Shown: piece after piece, positions 33,432 through 45,147 of the stretch | Numbering within the stretch: position 1 is the first letter of the stretch | Layout: every line of letters begins with the position of its first letter | Assembly: GCA_003550325.1 (NCBI GenBank) | Contig: QKWP01000268.1 | Coordinates: forward strand, 236,011 to 300,010 | Length of the DNA stretch: 64,000 nucleotides | From: Gigaspora rosea | Lineage: Eukaryota > Glomeromycota > Glomeromycetes > Diversisporales > Gigasporaceae | Reading direction: 5' to 3' | Made by a program: the position numbers and the translations under genes | Notes under the pieces: model-generated | What the model saw: only the letters and a program-made list of their open reading frames with translations | The model's database searches: none | Told to the model about the DNA's origin: nothing

Positions 33432-34195
33432 TTATTTATTTAAAATATGTTCTAAAGAACCTTTTAAATATTTAATAAATTCTAATTTTTCTTCCAGGCT
33501 CCTTTTATTCTCTACTCTCCAATATGCATTACGGGTTCTTTCTATTAGTTCGTTCACAACTGAGCATCGATTTTCTAAGGCTTTTTCAGCCTCCTTTCTT
33601 TTAGGTATTTCAATTTTCACAATTTCATGACATTCATATATTTCAAAACTATTCTCTACAAACATTTGTTGAAATTGCACCAGGACCCTGAAATATATTG
33701 ATAGGTCAGGTTAATTATAGAGTTACTAAAAAAGGAAAGATTATTAGAAAAAACTTCAAAATAAGCAAAAAATTACTATATATAGAAAAGATCTGCATAA
33801 AACCCTCAAAAATAAGCAAACTCATACCTGACCTATCTATGTATATTTTGGGGTCCTATTGCACCCACACATTCAACGTTAATAGTTTATCACCATACAT
33901 ATGTTCGTGAAATATATGTCAGCAGGGAAGTAAGTACCAGCAAAAAAACAAGCAAAGACAATTAGGTGAAGTCAGCCCAGGTATTTCTTTACCCTTTTTA
34001 ATTCTTTTTTCAATAGCAGAGACTTCAGTAACAATTAACTGCTGGATGGGATAGAGGAACTTATGAATTTCACTAAAAGTTCCATTATCAACTCCAAAAA
34101 CAGAAATGCGTTTAATTCAAAATTCAAAGGCTGTATTTTCTGAGTCTAAGCGTCTTTGGCATCCAGGGCAATAACTTTATGATATGCGTCTAATA
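33432..34195 (-). pseudogene. SWIM-type zinc-finger protein pseudogene (possible MULE-related)
   Basis: Read on the minus strand. A LLLDAYHKVIALDAKDA block is followed after a frameshift by SENTAFEF, a stop, IKRISVFGVDNGTFSEIHKF, SAIEKRIKKGKEIPGLTSPN, then CLCLFFCWYLLPC-stop-HIFHEHMYG. That is the CxC...CxH SWIM signature, with a TGA between its last Cys and His. Next comes LNVWVQFQQMFVENSFEIYE, but a 176-bp MITE splits it. The end reads KRKEAEKALENRCSVVNELI and ERTRNAYWRVENK. SWIM domains occur in MULE transposases and in free-standing proteins, so which kind this was is open. It has at least two stops, one frameshift and one insertion. Confidence 0.75.
33682..33857. mobile_element. 176-bp hAT-type MITE inside the SWIM pseudogene
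   Basis: Ends AGGACCCTG and its counterpart GGGGTCCT with inner ATAGGTCAGGT / ACCTGACCTAT, flanked by identical 8-bp ATTGCACC (33674-33681, 33858-33865). Removing one ATTGCACC and the element rejoins the host reading frame exactly. Confidence 0.85.
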
Positions 34196-34393
34196 AAAGT
34201 AAAGTAGTTATATAATAAGAAAATGTAATTTATTTTTAAAAAAATTATTTTTTTATACTAAAAAAAATTTACATAACGAAATTTTTTTTTAAATAAAAAT
34301 TATTAAATAAAATTAAAAAATAAAAATTTAAGCCCCAAATTTCTTGTATTATACCTATAATACCATGTTTTGATGATGTCATCCATTTTAATT

Positions 34394-34710
34394 GGGTAAA
34401 AATCAATTAATCGACAATCATTTCACCGACATAACATTCCACTGACAATTATTCACCGACACGTTCATTTTACCGACAGTTTATTTCACCAAAGCTCATT
34501 TCACTGACAAAGTAATTCTGGTCATTGTAGTTAGGGTCAGGGTAGAATTAGGTAGAATTAGGGCTAAAGTTAGGGTGCTTTTTGAAAAAAAACTTGTCGG
34601 TGAAATGAACTTCAGTGAAACAAACTGTCAGTAAAATGAACTTGTCGGTGAGTATTTGTCGGTAGAATGTTATGTCGGTGAAGTGATTGTTGGCGAAATA
34701 ATACGAACCC
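34394..34710. mobile_element. ~317-bp foldback with TCACCGACA arrays (copy 1)
   Basis: The left arm repeats TTTCACCGACA-like units seven or so times. The right arm has the complementary TGTCGGTGAAATGA units. The loop has TTAGGGTCAGGGTAGAATTA and more TTAGGG variants. Close relative of 44843-45147. The target duplication is not clear for this copy. A short open frame through the right arm is incidental. Confidence 0.75.
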
Positions 34711-35212
34711 GTACATTACTTATACAGTATATGGTTTATACAACACGTATTTCTGTAATACCCTATGAATTTCTAAGTCATTTATTAAATATGCCATACT
34801 TATATCTAGATGTTAATGAATTTGCATTACTTGTTTATACAGTATTTTCTCACAACTTCGCTATTTTATATGCAAGTGATAATAAGGAAAACTTTGGTTT
34901 GTTTTAAGCATTGCAATAAGTTTTATCTAAGGCTGCGTAAAGTTGATTTTTCGTTTTGCATAACCTGCCGACACATTTTTTCAACTTTTCAAAAAAAAAA
35001 CTATTAAGACCAAATATTGCGCCAATTTATTCTATTTGTGTCGTTTATTTTTTTCCCCGCCATTTTTATCCAGTATCATTCGATGGAGACTTAAAATTCC
35101 AGGATTGACAGGAAAAAAAAAAGCAGACTGATCCAATTTTCGTTCATGCAATACAAATTAAAAAAATTAACTTTGCGTGACCTAATTGAATTTATAGTTC
35201 TATTTAATAAAT
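34711..35212. other. AT-rich stretch, nothing recognised
   Basis: Only short unsupported frames. Confidence 0.45.
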
Positions 35213-35440
35213 GTCGCGGCTGAAGCTGGAAATAGCCGGAGCTGGAAATTAGAGATCTCGATTTAAAATATAATAAACCCTACCAAAATACATTTATACT
35301 CTTTTATTATCAAAACTAACCCTAAGCCCTAACCTAACTATTAAAAAATGATAAGAAAAATGACCCAAAAATTTTCGAAAATTTTATATTTAAAATAATT
35401 AAAATTTCCAGCTTCAGCCATTTCCAGCTTCAGCCACGAC
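35213..35440. mobile_element. 228-bp foldback with GGCTGAAGCTGGAAAT arms
   Basis: Left GTCGCGGCTGAAGCTGGAAA, repeated, and right TTTCCAGCTTCAGCCACGAC, also repeated. AATAAAT flanks both sides. The loop contains ATACTC.TTTATTAT and AACCCTAAGCCCTAACCTAA, a core shared with the element at 59702-59930. Confidence 0.7.
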
Positions 35441-36360
35441 AATAAATAATAATATTAAAAATTAATTTATGTAAAATGCATAAAATCTACAAACTTTCTG
35501 GCGTTACGCATAATTTCTGGATTTCTACAGTATTGGGAATAACATTTTTATTATATTGTTGCATACTAACTAATAACAAAATTCCCAAAAGATATTTCTG
35601 CAAGTAACATCTAAATTATTCTGTATAGACAAATAACGTGTGTGTATGAATTTAATATAAACTATGGATAGTTATTAATATGAATACCTTTTAAATGTAT
35701 TTCATTCGCATTTACAACAAAGATTATTAATAAACACATTTAAAGTAAGTTATTAAATAATTGCATTATATGACATCCCATGGTTTACTTTTCAAATTTA
35801 TGTAAGTATTTTTCTTTACAATATATAACATTGGAATATTCAGTATAATATGTTAATAATTAATCATTCAAAGATTTTAACAATAAATTACGTTAAGACA
35901 CTTTGTGTCTATAACATTAATCACATAATTTAGATGCATGGGTCGACTTTTTTTTCCTAATACAAAATTTATTTGACTAATTTTACGTCTAATCAGAGTT
36001 CCATCTCGGACTGTAATTCATATAAATACCAACCAAGCTTTTTTTTTAAAGATTTAAGATATTTTATATCGTTCATGTTCAATAAACGTGGTTCTCCTGA
36101 AGTGACGGAAATTTTCAATACGTCCATATCTTGGAAAATGCTTGAGAATTCAACTTAAAGAAGATATGCTAACACCTAAGCACTTGACAATTTTCGAAAT
36201 GATAGGCCTTCTAAAATTTTTTTTTTACTATTTTCTAAGCAAAGATGCTTTGAAAGTATCATATTTCTGTATTCAACCAGAAATACAATATTCATTAATA
36301 TTTATATTAACCACCTGATTTTAAATTGCGTAATCTATGAGGGAAAACCTGTAAACCAAA
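35441..36360. other. AT-rich stretch, nothing recognised
   Basis: No supported coding frame. Short frames here show no domain features. Confidence 0.45.
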
Positions 36361-36538
36361 TCACACTAACATTCACTTAGGCGAACTTAACCCTGAAATC
36401 CTGATCCCGCGATGATTACATGTAATCAATAAATTTATTATGTGTTACCGAAATTACGTACGTGCTGTACGTACTAGACTGATCATGCAGAATCAGAAAT
36501 TATTCAGGGTTAAATTCGTCTTAGTGAGTGTTAGTGAT
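36361..36538. mobile_element. ~178-bp TIR element
   Basis: Left arm ATCACACTAACATTCACTTA...GAACTTAACCCTGAA and right arm TTCAGGGTTAAATTCGTCTT...GAGTGTTAGTGAT are inverted. The centre has GTACGTGCTGTACGTAC. Target duplication not found. Confidence 0.6.
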
Positions 36539-37002
36539 TCTATTATGCTGAAATCGCAAACTTAATCGGATCAGTCGGCCAATTTTTATCAGTGCTCCAG
36601 GAATTATAAAGATAGCTGTAAGAAATATTACAGTATTTTTAACGTCGAATTTATAAATTACGGGAATTTCCATCACGTTGAGCTGATTGACGTTGGTCTC
36701 GGGTTAATTAATGATTTTCTTCATTACTTCATTTCGTTACAAAAATTTACGAATTTGATTGGTTCGGGATTATCGTAAGTGATCTGCAGTTTGTGTGACT
36801 TTCAACGATCTCTCTTGGAAGTATTGCCTCAAAAATTTGCATAAGAAACACTTTTGCGCTCTAACAAAAACTCCCCTTGAGCAAATTTTACTATATATCT
36901 TGATAATACCAAATCATATAGTGAACCCTAATCCTAACTTAAATGGACTTGAATTTATTGGTGTGCAACAGTGCTGTCATGTGATAGTAAATCTGATAGT
37001 GA
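36539..37002. other. AT-rich stretch with AACCCTAATCCTAAC
   Basis: No gene. A telomere-like degenerate motif lies near 36924, without recognised inverted arms. Confidence 0.4.
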
Positions 37003-38292
37003 TAGTGATAAGGCTGATCCCAAACATTTGGGTTGACCCAGCTGACAAAATTACTTGGGCTGGTCATCCGGGCTGACCATATTATTAAAAAATTTTTTAC
37101 AGTGCAGGCATCCTTAAACCAATAACGTTTTTAAAAGTGGCCAAATTTAAGATGAAATACTAAATTTTAATTGGCCAATATCAAGATTTTATTATGTCTT
37201 TTCAAATTTTATTAATTTTTAAAATTTAATATGTTTATATATATATATATATATGGCCAAATTTTCACTTTGTTAATAACTTTAAAAAGAAATAATATCA
37301 AAATTTTACTATAAGTTATATTTAAAAAATAAACTTTGTAGTTTTATTCTACTTATTTGTTTGTATATTTTTATCAAAAAATCTCTCTTAACTATATTTT
37401 TTTTATTTTTTTATAAAATTTTAAAAATTATTAATTTTAGTTGTTGATTTAAGGATGCCCGCTCTGTAGCCAATCCAACACTCCTATAAGATATGACCTC
37501 CTAACGGAAATTTCGGTATTTTACTGAACAAATAAATTACTGTACCATACCTCAAAAAATTCTCGACAACCATGCTCTCGCCATGCTCGTGTTTATGCTG
37601 GTTGGCTGCCTAATATCCCGAAAATTTCCGATATTACACTATCTTTTCTTTGATTCTGACTTAATTCTGGCCGAATCTATGATTAATTCCAACCTAATTC
37701 GACAACTTAAGGTCAGACCAAGTTGGGGTGGTGGGGGAAGGAGGGGTGGTTCACATAGTAAAATTTAAAAATTTTTTTTCAAAAAAAAATTTTTCCGAAT
37801 TGTTCCGTGACTATATAAAATTTTTCGAAATATCCCGTAGCCCTATGTATATTTATCAAAATTTTTTTTACTATGAGGGAGGGGGAGCTCTGGAGGGGGG
37901 TAATGTAAAACACATAATCAACTTGGTCTGGCCTAACCAAAAGTTCTGGCAACTTATATCAATTATTTCAGTAATTTATCATTTAGTAATTATCAGCAGT
38001 TAAGTCAACAGCTGGAATCAAGTCCTTAAAAAATTATTTAACGGCCCGACAAGAAGTAAAAATAATTAGCCAGTCAGAAAAGGCGCCTATTCGGCTATTG
38101 AACAAAGAATTGATGGTCAGTTTACTGACTATTGGTGGTTTCTAGTAAAATTAAAGCGGATAAAAGATAAAAGGCTGAGAAATAGACTGATTAAAATAAC
38201 TTATCTTAGTCGGCCCACCCGGCCCGTAAAGGCGTGGGTCAACCCTCGGCCCGCCCGCCAGGCCGATGGGCCGGGATCAGCCCGTATCACTA
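37003..38292. mobile_element. 1,290-bp hAT-type element with GGGCTGATCC-like ends
   Basis: Ends TAGTGATAAGGCTGATCCC and GGGATCAGCCCGTATCACTA. The flanks GATAGTGA (36995-37002) and GATGGCGA (38293-38300) match at 6 of 8 positions. The GC-rich subterminal part (GGCCCGCCCGCCAGGCC region, 38250) stands out. It has no transposase, and carries a nested Tc1-like MITE. Confidence 0.65.
37100..37466. mobile_element. 367-bp Tc1/mariner-type MITE, nested
   Basis: CAGTGCAGGCATCCTTAAA at the left and the complementary TTTAAGGATGCCCGCTCTG at the right, bounded by TA on both sides (37098-37099 and 37467-37468). CAGTG ends with TA targets fit the Tc1/mariner superfamily. The interior is AT-rich with a TA microsatellite at 37237-37254. 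Confidence 0.75.
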
Positions 38293-38782
38293 GATGGCGA
38301 TCCTGCTCTTCACACGAATCTCAAAATCATATGTAATCACATTCTAAATAAAAAACTTGCACCGAAAAAGACATAACATAATGGCTAAATCAACTGCACA
38401 TATAATTCATAAAGTCATATGATTTCGCAACAATGGCCACCTTGCGGACAGATCAGTCGCGCTACCAAAATTCTGCAGATCGACCAAAAATTTAGGGCAG
38501 GATGCATTTAGGCATTAAACAATAATGCTAGCCAGGTATACTATAGCAAAATTATCATCTAGGAAATTTTACTTAGTACGTGAGATTAGTGATGGGCAAC
38601 GCGCGGGATTTTTAATATTAAGATTGTCTGGCCTGCGTTAGCATATCATCTGGCCCGCATTAACAAATTATCCGGCCTGCCTAACATAAGTGGGCCAATT
38701 CCTAATTAGTATTTGATGTAAATAAAAATATTATGCACGCATTAACTTTTTATTTGTTTCTCGTTCCACATATATACGTACA

Positions 38783-39378
38783 TATTAGGGTGTAACTCAA
38801 CTAAGTAAATCAAAACTATGTGAGCAAACTATGGAATTTGATATATTACAGATTTTTCGTATTACACAAATAAAAGATCAATAATTATCGTTATCAGTTA
38901 TTATTATTAATATATTTATTAATTAATAAATTTTAAAATGATACTACAGTACTTATCGAAACCCCAAGTAATTACCTAGAAATTTTTACAAGAACTTTAT
39001 TAAATGTTGAAGAATAAAGTTACGCTTTAGAATTTTCTATTAACATATAAAATTTGAAAAAATTTAATTACCGTAGTTAAAGTGAAAAAAATTAGACCTC
39101 AACAACACAAGTCCAAAGTTTAATAGAATTCTTGCAAAAAATCAGGCGTAACTGTTTAGAAATGACTTTTGCGAAGAGTTTTCAGCTAAAAAAAAATTCG
39201 AAAAAGAAGTGCAATGTCAAGGCGCATCTTTTAGAAATTTGAGCGTCATTTATAATTAAATAAAGTAATATCATATTTTAATCGATTATTTTAATTTCAT
39301 CGATTGAAATCTGATCATAGTAAAATTGCTAATATTGCTAACATAGTTTTGATTTACTTAATAGAGTTACTACCCTAG
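38783..39378. mobile_element. 596-bp TIR element nested in 38587-40795
   Basis: Arms GGGTGTAACTCAACTAAGTA / TACTTAATAGAGTTACTACCC-like and AAATCAAAACTATG / CATAGTTTTGATTT. TACGTACA is duplicated at 38775-38782 and 39379-39386. hAT-like by its 8-bp target. Confidence 0.7.
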
Positions 39379-39402
39379 TACGTACAGAGATAATGCGCTA
39401 AC

Positions 39403-40070
39403 TAGTGATTGGCGTCGTAATTCAAATCATGAATGTAGTAATGTAATAATTATTTACTACAAAAAGTAGTAATTGTAATAATATTTACTACATGTAGTAA
39501 ATATTATTACATGTAGTAATTATTATTATATATAATTTTTATTACCACAAGTAGTAAATATTACTACATGTAGTATTTATTACTACATGTAGTAAATATT
39601 ACTACATGTAGAATTTATTACCACAAGTAGTAAATATTACTACATGTAGTATTTATTACTACATGTAGTATTTATTACTACATGTAGTATTTATTACTAC
39701 ATGTAGTATTTATTACTACATGTAGTATCTACTACTATATGTAGTATTTATTACTAAATATAATTATTATTATTATAAATAAATACGCTATATTTTATTA
39801 TTTTTTTATTTTTTTTTAAGTTTCGTCAGGCATCACTAATTACTACATATTACTACATGTAGTAAGTAATAATACATTACTACATATTACTACATGAAGT
39901 AAGTAATAATACATTACTACATATTACTACATGTAGTAAGTAATACTACATTACTACATATTACTACACGTAGTAAGTAATTATTACAATTACGGTTTAA
40001 AAAAGACTATGTAGTAATATATGTAGTAAATATAATTGTAGTAATTAGCCATTTACGACGCCAATCACTA
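39403..40070. mobile_element. 668-bp hAT-type MITE with ACTACATGTAGT palindromic satellite
   Basis: Ends TAGTGATTGGCGTCGTAA and TTACGACGCCAATCACTA, flanked by identical GCGCTAAC (39395-39402 and 40071-40078). The interior is mostly a tandem array of a ~20-bp unit built on the self-complementary ACTACATGTAGT plus AATATT-type spacers. A TTTCGTCAGGCATCACTAA stretch near 39821 is the end of the 3493-3599 family, so the element is composite. Confidence 0.85.
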
Positions 40071-40849
40071 GCGCTAACTGTACGTTGAAAATAAATTTTT
40101 TAAATTGTTATGATTAATAAAGTGGAAATCTATTAATTTCTTGCATAAAATAATACGCCAAAAATATTGTGTACCAAATGGACGAAATTCTCCAATTTCA
40201 GTGATTATTTAATATAAGTGATAAGGTTAATTAAAAATTCAATCCAATCATTTATGTGATATTAGATGATTATGAATATAAAAGTGACTATTTGATCAGA
40301 AATTATAGGCCCGATTATGAATTTCTTATGAGTCGTTTATGAATTTTTGTATGTATATAACCTTGTTACTTATAAATTTTAGTACATTTATACCTAGTTA
40401 TGCACCTGACTACTTATAAATTTTTATACGCTTATATGATTTGATCGCTTTGTTACCATTATAATTTTTAAATATATATTTACATAATAATATTTTAAAA
40501 ACAAATTGATAAAATTAAGACAAATCTGAATTGATAAATTTAATAATTATAAGATTCAAATGTTTTAAAAATAGGCAAATCTATATAAGCATTTTATTTG
40601 TAATAAATGCAGTAAGATTTATAAGAAATTATTATGATTTTAACGAGAAATTACATTCCTAGTGATGATATATATATATATATATTTATTTATTAATCGT
40701 GAAAAATTCAGAAACCTACTCGATCCCACGAACCCCGCGCGGGATTCCGCATCACGCGCGGGATTTTTAAAAAAATCGGGATTTGCCCATCACTACGTGA
40801 GATACTGGTTTATTGGCAAAATTCTGGCTTATTCCCGTTAACAAGCTAA

Positions 40850-41015
40850 TTAATCTGAGCCACTTGAATAATCGATCATTGTTATGATCGGTCAAAAGGC
40901 TATGATCGATCAAATCTCTATAAATGATCATGGTCGAACAAGACTTTGGTGATCGATCATAATTATTTTGACCGAGCAATCGATCATATCAGGTTCAATT
41001 CCATTTTCTATATTT
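40850..41015. repeat. GATCGATCA-rich inverted cluster
   Basis: ATCGATCATTGTTATGATCG near 40870 and ATGATCGATTGCTCGGTCAA-type motifs on the opposite strand near 40965-40985 form an imperfect hairpin, with other TGATCGATCA copies between. MITE-like but no defined ends. Confidence 0.45.
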
Positions 41016-41222
41016 AAGCCTAGAGATAAATATTTTGGTACTATCCAATAATTTTAAATGAAATTCTTACTGAATTTGCGTTCTTTATGTATATTTTATT
41101 ATCTTTATACTGTGTTCTACGATTTAAATTAAATTAGAGAACGATATTCAAGAATTGCAATTTATTTAGTTATTTATTTCTAAAATTAGCTGACGATCAC
41201 GTTTAAAGTTTCGTAATTCATC

Positions 41223-41575
41223 ATACATAGGAACCGCATAAAATATCGCAGACATGTGATGATATGCTCTAAAATTCTATTGGCCGAAAAAAAATCGCGA
41301 CGCGTCATTGCGTTTTTCGATTAAAAAGCTAACTTTCGATATTAGGGTAAGGGTGAGCGTTCGGACGACTTTAGCAAGAGCCTCATATATAGCAAAATTT
41401 TGCAAGAAATTTTTTTGTTAAGACGCAGAAGGTGGTTGTGTAAGCCAAATTTTGCGTTATAGATGATTTTTGAAAAAGCCGGCTGTTTTGCTTCGTTTTC
41501 ACGTTACACCTGATCCTGTGCCATAATTGGTTCGAAATCACGTGTCTGTGGAATTTTTATGCGGTTCCTATGTAT
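41223..41575. mobile_element. 353-bp TIR element, ATACATAG family (copy 2)
   Basis: Same family as 29039-29367, in opposite orientation. Ends ATACATAGGAACCGCATAAA and TTTATGCGGTTCCTATGTAT. Shares the AAAGCCGGCTGTTTTGCTTC-like stretch, CGTTACACCTGATC and the core TATTAGGGTAAGGGTGAGCG. Confidence 0.75.
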
Positions 41576-41841
41576 AATCGTAAATCCTAGAATCAAATTT
41601 TATTCTGATTACTTGAACCTTATCAATTACCCGTAAATTATGCTTAATCTCGCCAGATGTATTTATTGCGGTTTGCAGAATTCTGTAAATTTTGCAGATT
41701 ATCAAAAAAAGAGATTTCTAGATGATTTTCGATCCCTTAAAACTATTCCGATATGCCGATTTCATGCCCAGATATCGGAGTATTTTAAGAAATCTAATAT
41801 CTAGCAAAATTTGCAGAATTTTGCAAACCGCAATAATTAAA

Positions 41842-41952
41842 GGGAACCGCTATTCGCACCATGGATTTTTAGAGTTAGGGTGAAGCGAATTTTCATAATG
41901 TTAGTCTCCATGGTGAGAATAGCAAAAATCCATGGTGCGAATAGTAATTACC
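41842..41952. mobile_element. 111-bp hAT-type MITE, GGGAACCGCTATTC family
   Basis: Left GGGAACCGCTATTCGCACCA and right TGGTGCGAATAGTAATTACC, with TAATTAAA at 41834-41841 and 41953-41960. A related terminus occurs at 31373. The core has AGAGTTAGGGTGAAGCG. Confidence 0.75.
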
Positions 41953-41960
41953 TAATTAAA

Positions 41961-43443
41961 TGAATGAATTCAAAAACTACTAATCATACCAAATACGTAT
42001 TCTTTTAACAATTAAGCGCATCATCGTAAGACCCTTCTATAATGGGAATGCTATTTCATAAATTTCATACTAAACTAGAGTTAGCATTATTGTATATACG
42101 TACTGTTACATGCATTTATTGATACATACTTAAAGTTTATGATCGTAATGCCAATTCCTTTAATATATTCAATCTTGATCATCTAGTACATGCAGACGTT
42201 ATGTTACGTTTTCTCGATAAAAATGACAAGAAGTAGACGACTAATCATTTGATGCAATAAGATGAATCATGAATCAAAAGGATTAATTAGGTATATAACA
42301 TAGAAAAAGGGTTCATGGAATTGTAGTTATCGGTAATCAAAATATATGTATTTTGAGCATTTAAACAATTGTTAAAAAATCTTTCATTAATTGTTTAACT
42401 TAATGTGCGTACAAATAAATTTGATATAAGGAGTTCTTCAAATTTAAACCATTCTAATAAACAAAGTCTTAGATCACACGCTGATATAATATAAGGTACT
42501 TGAGCTTAACTGTTATTTCTATTTAAATTTAGAGTAAATACGTATATACATCTGTTAAAAAAAAGCCTATACTAACAGATTATTAATAATTGTGAAATCC
42601 GATCATTCTTTAAATAAATAAATACATAACTTTCAAGAGATTGTCTCATAATGCACTAAATTTCACACACAATTAAATTTTAAATTGAGCTTTTTTATGT
42701 TTATTTATTTATTTAATTTTGTTTTTTTTTTTTTGCTGAAATTAAAATTGAAGACGATGTCGGGTACTACTACAGTTCTATGTTGCATTACTAGTTCCGT
42801 GGGATAAAAGTGACTTTCAGAAATCAAGAAGATATGAGGCTTATCGACAGAAAAGTATTGCGAAAGATAAATCACTGAGGTGAGGCATAGTGTGCTAGAG
42901 GCTTATTATAATCGCCGATAGTAAACCCTCTACTGGCTTGTAAAAGTTATTTAAAATACGTAAATTGAATCAACACTTACGGCACGTGCGAGTGGAAGCA
43001 CATAAGACCATTAACACAATAATAAAACCCTTCTTAAGAATATCCCAGACAATAACCAAATCACCAGAGTCACACATCTGACAAGTCACCTTATTATTTT
43101 TTATTGTTTCAATTTATCCGGTGACACTGACTATCGAAACAGTGTTGTCAGAACTCGCACATCGTCGATACTTCGGAGATCAAAATTCTCGAAGTTTAAA
43201 CTCACCTCAGAAAATTTTTTAAAAGGGGTTTATCTCCAAGACTCATCCAAACTGGTAAAATTTAGAATTATTAAATACGCAAATGAATAAAACGAAAGAA
43301 TCCTAATCCTGAAAGTAAGTTTGAAATATTTCTTTATGCATTTGATTTAGTATGTGACTATCTTTGCAAGCAAATTTATTTGAGCAATATAATAAGAAGT
43401 ATATTCTTATTAACAATCCATATCAGGTATAAAAAAGAAAATA
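41961..43443. other. Unique AT-rich region, no gene recognised
   Basis: No inverted-repeat element, domain or gene structure could be supported. It is slightly less AT-rich around 42750-43250. Confidence 0.45.
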
Positions 43444-43560
43444 CCGTATTTGCGCATAATAGCGCGCAGGGGCGTTATTTCGAGTAATGACCCCGAATTA
43501 AGCTTAATTTAGACCGAAATTCGAAATTACGTCCTTGCGCGTTATTACGCGCAAACACGG
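43444..43560. repeat. 117-bp hairpin MITE with TTTGCGC.TAATA.CGCGC arms
   Basis: CCGTATTTGCGCATAATAGC followed by GCGCA.GG.CGT.ATTTCGA at the left pairs with the complementary arm ending GCGCAAACACGG. No target duplication identified. Confidence 0.6.
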
Positions 43561-44403
43561 GTGGATTATTTTAAATGATCTTATGAAACTCTATAAATCC
43601 AAGTGACATTCCAAAATTTCCAATCTTAGTAAATATGACTGCAACAGTACGAAGATTAAAGATGATGATATTAATTGTTACCGGTTATGCAGATCAAGAT
43701 ATATTTATCATTGAGATGATGCCGCATCAGACCCAGCTATAAAAAAATTCAGTTATTTCTATTTGTGGAGAATTTATTTACACAATAATAAAAGTTATGC
43801 TCATATTAAATGCATGTCTTTTTCAACCAACAAATGCCATGATTGAATCTCTTAAAACATTCCTTGGAAAATTGAGACGTCAAATAGAGCAAATAAATCT
43901 CTGAGCATCGTCGAAAGGACCGCTGAAAGAGTTAATGCAAGCAATAAAAATAATATTATAATATAAATGGGATAATGCTGATAATTATTATATAGTGTCA
44001 TATTTGGTTTAATTAATCATGTAACAGTAGATTTATTTCTTATAAATAAAGTGCCTTCGGCACCAGCGAAAAACAGATTGACAAAAAGGTTCACTCTACA
44101 AAACATAATAAAACCTTAAATACCATAAAATACTTTTATTGAAAATATAGTCTGTACATAATGCACAATCTCGAAAACTACAAAGTTTTTTTTCATCCCA
44201 TCATAAACCTTAATCATACGACCAGATCTCTTTCGACCTATCGCAATCCTAAACGCTGGTTACACGAACCGAATGTGGTTTAGACTTGTCAGTGTTTTAA
44301 ATATCTGTTATCTGTTATATATATACGTACATAATGGATAGATAAATAGACATTAGCTATGCAACGATTAATAACCTCCCTAGTATCGTTTTTCAGAGTC
44401 GGT
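43561..44403. other. AT-rich region, short unsupported frames only
   Basis: A 35-codon frame from 43798 (reading NAMIESLKTFLGKLRRQIE) ends at a stop and has no supported extension. A GTGCCTTCGGCAC hairpin with a TTCG tetraloop is at 44051-44063. Confidence 0.4.
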
Positions 44404-44842
44404 TACGTACGTACGTAATTATCTGAATTTAATATATAAATAATGAATCGTAAATTGATTTTTATATCTGATATAGGACACACATAAACTTTATACGTAC
44501 TTTGTATGAGTATAATGCATTTAAAACCAATCTTACGTGTTTTGTTCCAAATAATTATTGGCTGTTTAATGAGACTATTCGGGTATTTTTATTTCAGCAT
44601 TTTTAATAAAAAATAATAGCAAATACTAGATCAGTTTGCAACGCCGATTCATGTCACGATAAACAAAAAATTCAATTTGGCAATTTCGAAGAAGACTTAA
44701 AGAAGATAAATTCTCTCGCACAAAATAGCTTCAGCCAAGCTTCTTTATAGTGAATTATGAGAATTGATACATTTGTTCGAGAAATAAATCTTTTAAGTTT
44801 ATTCCTTACATAGTAAAATTAAGTAAATAGCATAAATTTCAA

Positions 44843-45147
44843 GGTTCAAGGGTGGCAATCAATTAATCGACAATCACTTCACCGACATAACATTTCACCG
44901 ACAATTATTCACCGACAAGTTCATTTTACCGACAGTTTATTTCACCGAAGCTCATTTCACCGACAAAGTAATTCTGATCATTGTCGTTAGGGTCAGGGTA
45001 GAATTAGGTAGAATTAGGGCTAAATTTAGTGTGCTTTTTGAAAAAAAAACTTGTCGGTGAAATGAACTGTCGATAAAATGAATTTGTCGGTGAGTATTTG
45101 TCGGTGTAATGTTGGTGAAGTGACTGTCGGTGAAATAATACGAACCC
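44843..45147. mobile_element. 305-bp foldback with TCACCGACA arrays (copy 2), 9-bp target
   Basis: Begins GGTTC and ends GAACCC, with arms of repeated TTTCACCGACA and its complement TGTCGGTGAAAT. The target AAATTTCAA is duplicated at 44834-44842 and 45148-45156. The paralogous site in copy A (25750-25758) has one copy and no insertion. A 9-bp duplication fits MULE-type transposition. The loop has GTTAGGGTCAGGG and further TTAGGG variants. Confidence 0.88.

Larger units (their letters stand above)
38587..40795. mobile_element. 2,209-bp hAT-type element hosting two nested elements
   Basis: Ends TAGTGATGGGCAA and its complement TGCCCATCACTA (one base off), with inner CGCGCGGGATTTTTA repeats, flanked by identical CGTGAGAT (38579-38586 and 40796-40803). 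Without the two nested insertions its own length is under 1 kb. No transposase remains. Confidence 0.8.

Noticed and set aside
39403..40070. CRISPR-like array of regular short repeats
   Set aside because: Repeats are palindromic satellite units with no unique spacers, inside a MITE with target duplications, in a eukaryotic context.
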